Assembly (NCBI GenBank): GCA_934552855.1
Contig: CAKTEU010000027.1
Location: 1 to 27,075, forward strand
Direction of reading: 5' to 3'
Length of the DNA stretch: 27,075 nucleotides
DNA from: an uncultured Eubacteriales bacterium
GTDB taxonomy: Bacteria > Bacillota > Clostridia > Oscillospirales > Acutalibacteraceae
Under the pieces are notes generated by a model, which saw nothing but the letters and a program-made list of their open reading frames with translations, made no database searches and had not been told where the DNA came from. Positions 22,307-27,075 of the stretch are shown here, in pieces (within the stretch, counting starts at the first letter, position 1; each line of letters starts with the position of its first letter). Made by a program: the position numbers and the translations under genes.

Positions 22307-23086
22307 ATGAAAAAAAGAACAGTCAAAGTATTCTCGTTGTTTCTCTCGGTGATTCTTCTCTTATCCGGTTTTACCTGTGCGGTTTTTGCGGCGGATAACG
22401 ACGACCTGCCCGTTCACGACTATGTTGTTCCGACCGGACTTACCGCAAGGTACGGCGATTATCTCCACAGCGTGTTCCTTCCCGAAATCGAAAGCGGATA
22501 TTTTATGTGGGATGAATCTTACACCCGAAGCACACGGGTAGGCAATGTCGGAAAAAACACTTTTCTTGTCACTTATTATCCGCCTAATCTTGAACAGTTC
22601 CAGACCGTACACGGCATCGAGGTTCAAATCGAAGTTTTTCCCGCAAAGCCGCAAATGCAGTTGCCGGAAGGTCTTACGGGACACGTCGGAAAAACTCTTG
22701 CGGACGTGGTCTTGCCCGAATGTGAAAACGGCGTTTTTGCCTGGGAGATAAAGTCTCCCGAAGCGGTCGTTTTCAAAAAGCCCGGCGAATACAAGTTTAC
22801 TCTTTCCTTTTTCCCGAACGACAACGTGAATTATCACGCAATCAACGGAATCGAGGTTGTTGTGACGGTGAGCGAGAAGGCTTGCGAACACGAAAATTTC
22901 GGTGAATGGAAGAATGACGGAAACAGCACGTTTTTCAAGGACGGAACCGAAACGAGAACCTGCCCCGACTGCGGAAAAACTGAAACAAGGCTTGCTCCCG
23001 GTTCGGCAAAATATAACGCCGTTCCCGTAATCGGAGCGCTCATCGGATTTTTCATTAAGATTTTTGAAAAAATAAAAATCAAATAA
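22307..23086 (+). CDS. Secreted protein with two Ig-like repeats and a Cys/His motif
   Basis: A 259-residue extracellular protein. It has a signal peptide (MKKRTVKVF, hydrophobic core to about 28, cleavage near VFA-AD). Two homologous repeats of about 70 residues follow (41-110 and 119-188), sharing the pattern P-GLT----G--L--V-LPE---G-F-W and ending GIEV-V-V; these look like short Ig-like beta-sandwich modules common in Firmicute surface proteins. A Cys/His segment (C193, H195, then C219, C222) resembles a small zinc-binding or lectin-tail motif. The protein ends in a short hydrophobic helix (240-252) and a basic tail, which may anchor it. The start has AGGGGG upstream. Ligand unknown. Confidence 0.85.
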   Translation: MKKRTVKVFSLFLSVILLLSGFTCAVFAADNDDLPVHDYVVPTGLTARYGDYLHSVFLPEIESGYFMWDESYTRSTRVGNVGKNTFLVTYYPPNLEQFQTVHGIEVQIEVFPAKPQMQLPEGLTGHVGKTLADVVLPECENGVFAWEIKSPEAVVFKKPGEYKFTLSFFPNDNVNYHAINGIEVVVTVSEKACEHENFGEWKNDGNSTFFKDGTETRTCPDCGKTETRLAPGSAKYNAVPVIGALIGFFIKIFEKIKIK

Positions 23087-23103
23087 CAGAAAAAATTTCA
23101 AAA

Positions 23104-23170
23104 CCCTCTTGACGAAGGTATTAAATTGTGATAAACTCTTAATACCTCTGAAAGAGGGCTTTATTTTTGT
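23104..23170 (+). promoter_or_regulatory. Promoter of the rpmG-secE-nusG cluster, overlapping a terminator-like nested inverted repeat
   Basis: TTGACG (23109-23114) and TAAACT (23132-23137, extended by TGA) are 17 bp apart. The same DNA forms two nested perfect inverted repeats: CCCTCTT (23104-23110) with AAGAGGG (23152-23158), and GGTATTAA (23117-23124) with TTAATACC (23139-23146). The outer pair is followed by CTTTATTTTT, so read-through RNA from the upstream gene would end here. Confidence 0.65.
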
Positions 23171-23261
23171 GTCTGAATTCAGAGGGAGGCCTTATGGCTT
23201 TCGGCGGTTTGTTTTTCCCCGTCCGAAAAGCCGAAATAATCCGATAATGGAGGTGCCGTTC

Positions 23262-23411
23262 ATGAGAGTAAAGGTTACTTTATCCTGCACAGAGTGCAAA
23301 CAGCGTAATTACAACACAATGAAAAACAAAAAGAACAATCCTGACAGGTTGGAGATGAACAAGTACTGCAGATTCTGCAAGAAGCACACTCTCCACAAAG
23401 AAACCAAATAA
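23262..23411 (+). CDS. rpmG: 50S ribosomal protein L33
   Basis: A 49-residue L33 of the zinc-binding form, with CxxC pairs C9/C12 and C36/C39 (SCTECKQ and CRFCKKHT). The ATG at 23262 has GGAGGTG just upstream; extending the frame farther gives sequence unlike L33. It opens the conserved Firmicute cluster rpmG-secE-nusG and lies 19 nt before secE. The leader from the promoter at 23109 is about 118 nt and contains an imperfect hairpin (GGCTTTCGG with CCGAAAAGCC) that could tune expression. Confidence 0.97.
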   Translation: MRVKVTLSCTECKQRNYNTMKNKKNNPDRLEMNKYCRFCKKHTLHKETK

Positions 23412-23430
23412 TCACGGGGAGGAAAAGTTA

Positions 23431-23955
23431 ATGGCTGACAAAGAAAAAAAAGCTGCTCAGGGCTCTAAGGTTGAAAAGGCCGCAACCGATGAAAGCAAGG
23501 CTGTTGCAAAGGTTGCCAAGGCTGCCAAGGGCGAAAGCAAAAAATCAGACAAGCCTAACTTCTTTGCCCGTGCAGGCAAGGGCATTAAAGACTTCTCCAA
23601 GAACTTTAAGGGCGAAACAAAGAAAATCGTTTGGCCCGACGCAAAAACCGTGCTCAAAAGCACAGGTGTTGTTATTCTTGTTGTTGCGGTTGTTGCCATC
23701 ATTATCTATGGCATCGACCAGGGTCTTTCAGCCGGCGTAACCGGCCTTAAGTCTCTTGCAAATTCCGACAGTACCACAACTTCCGCCGCAGCCGACGATC
23801 ACGATCATGATCACAGCGACGACGAAAGCACAACCGGCGAAAACGCTTCAAAAGAAGACGCTTCAACGACAAAGGCTTCAAAGGAAGAAACTTCGTCAAC
23901 CGAAGCCGCTTCAAAGGAAAGCACCGCCGAATCAACGTCGGAAAAGGCCGAATAA
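23431..23955 (+). CDS. secE: Preprotein translocase subunit SecE with unusual long tails
   Basis: SecE stabilises SecY in the protein-secretion channel. The conserved core is at about 44-95: FFARAGKGIKDFSKNFKGE, the signature KKIVWPDAKTVL (64-75), then one membrane helix (about 77-95). At 174 residues it is more than twice the usual length of single-helix SecE. Extra parts are a Lys/Ala-rich cytoplasmic N-terminus (1-40) and a tail of about 80 residues after the membrane helix. The tail contains DDHDHDHSDD (122-131) and a Ser/Thr/Glu/Lys low-complexity run, and should face outward. The ATG has GGGGAGG upstream. The stop is 39 nt before nusG. Confidence 0.93.
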   Translation: MADKEKKAAQGSKVEKAATDESKAVAKVAKAAKGESKKSDKPNFFARAGKGIKDFSKNFKGETKKIVWPDAKTVLKSTGVVILVVAVVAIIIYGIDQGLSAGVTGLKSLANSDSTTTSAAADDHDHDHSDDESTTGENASKEDASTTKASKEETSSTEAASKESTAESTSEKAE

Positions 23956-23994
23956 AAGGCAACAGAGTAATTTAGTTCTTCCGGAGGTGTAACG

Positions 23995-24564
23995 ATGGCT
24001 GATAACGCCAGATGGTTTGTTGTACACACCTATTCGGGCTACGAAAACAAAGTAGCCTCAAACATCGAAACGGTTGTTGAAAACCGCAAGATGCAAGACC
24101 AGATCTTCGAGGTCAGAATTCCCACGGAGACTGTTACAGAGATTAAAGACGACAGCAAAAAAGAGGTTGAGCGAAAGCTCTTCCCCGGCTATGTTATGGT
24201 CAAGGTTGCCTGTTCTTACAGAAAGCGCAGCGAGTTTGAGGACGAAGAACTCACAATGACGGACGAAGCGTGGTACGTTATCCGAAACACACGCGGTGTC
24301 ACGGGATTCGTCGGACCGGGAAGCAAACCCGTTCCTCTTTCAGACGAAGAAGTTGCCAAGCTCGGAATTGAGCAAAAGTCAATTGAGGTCAATTACAAGG
24401 TCGGCGATCTTGTCAATATCCTCAGCGGACCGTTTGACGGCTACAGCGGCGTTGTTGACAGTATTGACCTGACGAAGCAGGTTGTTGTTGTTATGATCTC
24501 AATGCTCGGCAGGGAAACCCCCGTTGAGCTTGAACTCGACCAGATTGAGGTTGCGTTCGATTAA
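23995..24564 (+). CDS. nusG: Transcription antitermination/pausing factor NusG
   Basis: A 189-residue NusG that binds RNA polymerase and modulates pausing and Rho-dependent termination. The NGN domain (about 5-125) has WFVVHTYSGYENKV, KLFPGYVMV (61-69) and WYVIRNTRGVTGFVG (93-107); a short acidic insertion (about 76-91) lies between the latter two. The KOW domain covers about 135-189 (VGDLVNILSGPFDGYSGVV). The ATG at 23995 has CGGAGGTG upstream. It sits between secE and rplK, the usual order. A gap of 157 nt with several hairpins follows. Confidence 0.98.
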   Translation: MADNARWFVVHTYSGYENKVASNIETVVENRKMQDQIFEVRIPTETVTEIKDDSKKEVERKLFPGYVMVKVACSYRKRSEFEDEELTMTDEAWYVIRNTRGVTGFVGPGSKPVPLSDEEVAKLGIEQKSIEVNYKVGDLVNILSGPFDGYSGVVDSIDLTKQVVVVMISMLGRETPVELELDQIEVAFD

Positions 24565-24604
24565 AAAATGTGATAATTTTCGGCTTTTGCCGTTTATTAT
24601 GACA

Positions 24605-24688
24605 GTACTTTGAAACACCGAAAAATGTTCCGAAGTACGAGGGAACGTTCCGTTCCCTGTGGGAGACTTTGCAAAACTTATGCAAGTC
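24605..24688 (+). promoter_or_regulatory. Candidate L1-responsive leader of rplK-rplA
   Basis: Three consecutive hairpins fill the gap between nusG and rplK: GTACTT (24605-24610) with AAGTAC (24633-24638); AGGGAACG (24640-24647) with CGTTCCCT (24651-24658), a perfect 8-bp stem with a 3-nt loop; and GACTTTGCA (24665-24673) with TGCAAGTC (24681-24688) with one bulge. L1 is known to repress the L11-L1 operon through such a leader; that this is the site is inferred. Confidence 0.45.
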
Positions 24689-24721
24689 GCCATCAACCAC
24701 ATATATTTGGAGGTGCAAAAA

Positions 24722-25147
24722 ATGGCTCAAAAGGTTGTAGGCTTAATTAAGCTCCAGATTCCCGCAGGTAAGGCTACTCCGGCACCGCCCGTTGGACCGG
24801 CACTCGGTCAGCACGGTGTTAACATCATGGCTTTCACAAAGGAATTCAACGAGCGTACTAAGAATGACATCGGTCTCATCATTCCGGTTGTCATCACAGT
24901 TTATGCTGACCACACATTCTCATTCGTAACAAAAACTCCGCCGGCAGCAGTCCTTATCAAAAAGGCTTGCGGAATCGAAAGCGGTTCAGGCGTTCCGAAC
25001 AGAACTAAGGTCGCAACAATTACCGGTGAGCAGGTTAGAAAGATCGCAGAGCAGAAGATGCCCGACTTGAACGCCGCAAGCATTGAATCCGCTATGAGTA
25101 TGATAGCCGGAACAGCTCGCAGCATGGGCATTGTAGTCGCTGACTAA
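24722..25147 (+). CDS. rplK: 50S ribosomal protein L11
   Basis: A 141-residue L11, full length. It binds the GTPase-associated region of 23S rRNA with L10 and L7/L12. The N-terminal domain has KLQIPAGKATPAPPVGPALGQHGVNIM; the C-terminal RNA-binding domain has KTPPAAVLIKKACGIESGSG and ends SAMSMIAGTARSMGIVV. The ATG at 24722 follows GGAGGTG by 6 nt. It is paired with rplA 55 nt downstream, as usual. Confidence 0.98.
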   Translation: MAQKVVGLIKLQIPAGKATPAPPVGPALGQHGVNIMAFTKEFNERTKNDIGLIIPVVITVYADHTFSFVTKTPPAAVLIKKACGIESGSGVPNRTKVATITGEQVRKIAEQKMPDLNAASIESAMSMIAGTARSMGIVVAD

Positions 25148-25202
25148 ATGCTTCCGGGTGGGAGGAAAAATCCGATTAACCACTCTATAGGAGGATGAAA
25201 TT

Positions 25203-25913
25203 ATGAAACATGGAAAAAAGTATGTCGAAAGCGCAAAGCTTTTTGACAGAGCATCACTTTATGATCCTGCGGAAGCTCTCGAACTCACAGTAAAGACCGC
25301 AACCGCAAAATTTGACGAAACAATCGAAGCTCATATCCGCCTCGGTGTTGACTCACGTCACGCCGACCAGCAGGTTCGCGGCGCTGTTGTCCTTCCGAAC
25401 GGAACCGGTAAACAGGTTCGTGTTGCCGTTTTCGCAAAGGGTGACGACGCAAAGGCAGCTGAGGCTGCAGGCGCAGAAGTTGTCGGCGCAGAAGACCTTG
25501 TTGCAAAGATTCAGGGCGAAGGCTGGATGGACTTTGACGTTGCGATCGCAGCTCCCAACATGATGGGACTCGTTGGCCGTCTTGGTAAAATCCTCGGACC
25601 TCGCGGACTCATGCCTTCTCCCAAGGCTGGTACCGTTACTCCGAACGTAGCTCAGGCTGTTACCGAAGCTAAGGCCGGTAAGATTGAGTATCGTCTTGAC
25701 AAAACAAATATCATTCACTGCCCGATCGGAAAGGCTTCCTTCGGCAAGGAAAAGCTTGAAGAAAACTTCACAACTCTCCTTGACGCAATCATTAAGGCAA
25801 AGCCCGCTTCGGCAAAGGGTCAGTATATCCGCTCATGCGTTGTTACCGCAACAATGGGCCCCGGCATCCGCATCAACCCGAACAAGGTTGGCTCCGCTGC
25901 CGTTCAGGGCTGA
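25203..25913 (+). CDS. rplA: 50S ribosomal protein L1
   Basis: A 236-residue L1, normal length. It forms the L1 stalk of the large subunit and, in studied bacteria, represses its own L11-L1 mRNA. The signatures include EAHIRLGVDSRHADQQVRGAVVLPNGTGK, the domain II stretch APNMMGLVGRLGKILGPRGLMPSPK, and KASFGKEKLEENF. The ATG at 25203 has TAGGAGGATG upstream. A short hairpin follows the stop, then a new promoter for the L10 operon. Confidence 0.98.
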   Translation: MKHGKKYVESAKLFDRASLYDPAEALELTVKTATAKFDETIEAHIRLGVDSRHADQQVRGAVVLPNGTGKQVRVAVFAKGDDAKAAEAAGAEVVGAEDLVAKIQGEGWMDFDVAIAAPNMMGLVGRLGKILGPRGLMPSPKAGTVTPNVAQAVTEAKAGKIEYRLDKTNIIHCPIGKASFGKEKLEENFTTLLDAIIKAKPASAKGQYIRSCVVTATMGPGIRINPNKVGSAAVQG

Positions 25914-25928
25914 TAAGCCTTGAAAATC

Positions 25929-25950
25929 AATCTTCACTTTTTTGAAGATT
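25929..25950 (+). terminator. Short hairpin after rplA
   Basis: AATCTTCA (25929-25936) and TGAAGATT (25943-25950) form a perfect 8-bp stem with a 6-nt loop, followed by an A-rich rather than T-rich stretch. Termination is probably partial. Confidence 0.55.
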
Positions 25951-25963
25951 ATAAAAATAATAC

Positions 25964-25992
25964 TTGACACAAAGCAATTTGTGCGGTATAAT
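25964..25992 (+). promoter_or_regulatory. Promoter of the L10-L7/L12 operon
   Basis: TTGACA (25964-25969) and TATAAT (25987-25992) are both full consensus with a 17-bp spacer, the strongest promoter in the window. The predicted start is near 25999, at the beginning of the L10 leader. Confidence 0.88.
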
Positions 25993-25998
25993 ATTCAG

Positions 25999-26140
25999 GC
26001 TGTCGCCCCTAAGACAGCAGGTGATTTCTTAAAGGCAATGCTTGTTGCCGCCTGCCGAGGATAATTTCAGCATAATTTCAATTTTTGATTTTTATGTTGC
26101 GCCTTTTCTCGGCTTTTCGATGAAAGGGCGCTTTTTATAT
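25999..26140 (+). promoter_or_regulatory. Ribosomal protein L10 leader with attenuator
   Basis: The RNA matches the Firmicute L10 leader: stem GCTGTC (25999-26004) with GACAGC (26013-26018), the conserved AGACAGCAGGTG, an inner stem GGCAA/TTGCC, and closing CCTGCCGAGG (26051-26060). A terminator follows: 10 pairs (26099-26108 with 26122-26131) and a T-run from 26132. GCCGAG (26054-26059) is complementary to CTCGGC (26108-26113) at the terminator's loop edge, so an antiterminator is possible. In this family free L10 or the L10-L7/L12 complex binds the leader and reduces expression. Confidence 0.85.
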
Positions 26141-26195
26141 TATCACCTAAATAGGGTACGGCTGAAACCAAATTTTTTCAGGAGGTGAATTCATC

Positions 26196-26735
26196 TTGCC
26201 AAGCGCAAAAGTTTTGGAACAGAAAAAGCAGATCGTTGAAGGTCTTGTTTCACGTCTTAACGCTGCGTGCGCCGGCGTAATCGTTGATTACAAGGGCGTT
26301 ACGGTTACCGACGACACCGCTCTTCGTAAGGAGCTTCGTGAGGCAGGCGTTGAATACACGGTTGTTAAAAACACCCTTCTTCGCCTTGCAATCGGAGAGA
26401 CCGAGCTCAGTGGTCTTGAATCTGTTCTTGAAGGAACAACTGCTATCGCTACAAGTGCAGATGATTACGTTGCTGCTGCTCGCATTCTTTGCAAGTTTGC
26501 AGACACACACAACGGCTTTGAAGTCAAAAACGGCTTCATTGACAAAGAAGTTATCGACGTTGCAAAAATTACCGGACTTGCAAAACTTCCGTCACGTGAA
26601 GTTCTTCTTGCTCAGGTGCTCGGTGCCTTCCAGGCTCCGATTTCCGCTTTCGCCCGTGCTGTTCAGGCTATTGTTGACAAAGACGGCGAAGCTGCTCCCG
26701 CTGAGGAAGCTGCAGAAGCTCCCGCAGAAGCGTGA
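26196..26735 (+). CDS. rplJ: 50S ribosomal protein L10
   Basis: A 179-residue L10, the base of the L7/L12 stalk and the operon's autorepressor. The rRNA-binding N-terminal domain has the usual VSRLNAACAGVIVDYKGVTV and LRKELREAGVEYTVVKNTL. A C-terminal helix region binding L7/L12 dimers ends in an Ala/Glu/Pro-rich tail (AAPAEEAAEAPAEA). The start is TTG at 26196, supported by GGAGGTG 8 nt upstream. The gene lies 42 nt before rplL. Confidence 0.97.
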   Translation: MPSAKVLEQKKQIVEGLVSRLNAACAGVIVDYKGVTVTDDTALRKELREAGVEYTVVKNTLLRLAIGETELSGLESVLEGTTAIATSADDYVAAARILCKFADTHNGFEVKNGFIDKEVIDVAKITGLAKLPSREVLLAQVLGAFQAPISAFARAVQAIVDKDGEAAPAEEAAEAPAEA

Positions 26736-26777
26736 GACGACTTTTCTTAACATTAACAAATTGGAGGTATAATTACC

Positions 26778-27075
26778 ATGTCAGAAAAAATTACTGCTAT
26801 TATTGATACTTTGAAGACTTTGACAGTTCTCGAACTCTCAGAGCTCGTTCACGCTGTTGAAGATGAATTCGGCGTTTCCGCTGCTGCTGCTGTTGTTGCT
26901 GCAGGTCCGGTTGAAGCTGCTGCCGCTGCTGAAGAAAAAACCGAGTTTGACCTTGAACTTACCGAAGTTGGCGCAAACAAGATTGCTGTTATCAAGGCTG
27001 TTCGTGAACTCACAGGTCTTGGCCTTAAGGAAGCTAAGGAAGCCGTTGACGGCGCTCCGAAGGTAATTAAGGAAG
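26778..27075 (+). CDS. rplL: 50S ribosomal protein L7/L12 (3' end beyond the window)
   Basis: The first 99 codons of L7/L12, the flexible stalk protein that recruits translation factors. The N-terminal dimerisation domain has TLKTLTVLELSELVHAVEDEF, then an Ala-rich hinge (SAAAAVVAAGPVEAAAAAEE). The C-terminal domain has EFDLELTEVGANKIAVIKAV and GLGLKEAKEAVDGAPKVIKE. The ATG follows TTGGAGG. About 20-25 residues are cut off by the window edge, judged from the family's usual length. Confidence 0.98.
   Translation, partial: MSEKITAIIDTLKTLTVLELSELVHAVEDEFGVSAAAAVVAAGPVEAAAAAEEKTEFDLELTEVGANKIAVIKAVRELTGLGLKEAKEAVDGAPKVIKE

Noticed and set aside
22361..23101. Long leftward frame over the Ig-like repeat gene
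   Set aside because: The plus strand has a signal peptide, internal repeats and a ribosome binding site; the antisense frame has none.
1..27075. CRISPR arrays or insertion-sequence transposases
   Set aside because: No regularly spaced direct repeats and no transposase or integrase gene are visible in the window.

Overview
The window looks like a chromosomal piece of a low-to-mid GC Firmicute of the class Clostridia, most like an uncultured gut lineage. The evidence is strong AGGAGG-type ribosome binding sites, several TTG starts, RNase Y, consensus sigma-A promoters (TTGACA-17-TATAAT) and the Firmicute order rpmG-secE-nusG-rplKA-rplJL. No species can be named from the sequence alone.

Region 1 (about 1-9,450) is accessory. 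A leftward operon encodes an XRE repressor-like protein, HsdM, HsdS, a protein I cannot name with confidence (possibly HEPN/abortive-infection-like), and HsdR: a type I restriction-modification locus with one extra gene between hsdS and hsdR. Divergent from it is a rightward Fic-family gene. Its promoter carries five copies of the octamer TTCCCTTA/TAAGGGAA, arranged as two equal-length inverted repeats plus one half-site on the start codon. Beyond it lies a leftward gene for a small Asn/Pro-repeat protein, preceded by about 300 nt that has its own promoter, several perfect hairpins and an intrinsic terminator directly before the ribosome binding site. This is a good candidate for an undescribed structured RNA or leader.

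Region 2 (9,450-10,240) is a tRNA-Ser junction. It holds one intact tRNA-Ser(CGA) with encoded CCA and, upstream in the same direction, a 41-nt 5' half of a second tRNA-Ser(CGA). The half copy stops just past the anticodon loop but keeps a near-consensus promoter. This suggests past recombination or deletion at a tRNA integration hotspot; no integrase is visible here.

Region 3 (10,240-23,090) is ordinary chromosome: an RluA-type pseudouridine synthase, RNase Y, a large secreted, membrane-anchored protein of unknown function, a membrane M28 peptidase, a co-directional set (RlmI-like methyltransferase, alpha/beta hydrolase, zinc-ribbon membrane protein), a small membrane protein, a cyclophilin lipoprotein, a DUF523 protein and a secreted Ig-like repeat protein. 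A REPIN-like element (two inverted 27-bp REP-type units, each starting with GTAG) sits at 19,924-20,064.

Region 4 (23,100-27,075) is the conserved transcription/translation cluster: rpmG, secE (with an unusual His/Asp- and Ser/Thr/Glu-rich C-terminal tail), nusG, rplK, rplA, an L10 leader attenuator, rplJ and the start of rplL, which runs off the window.
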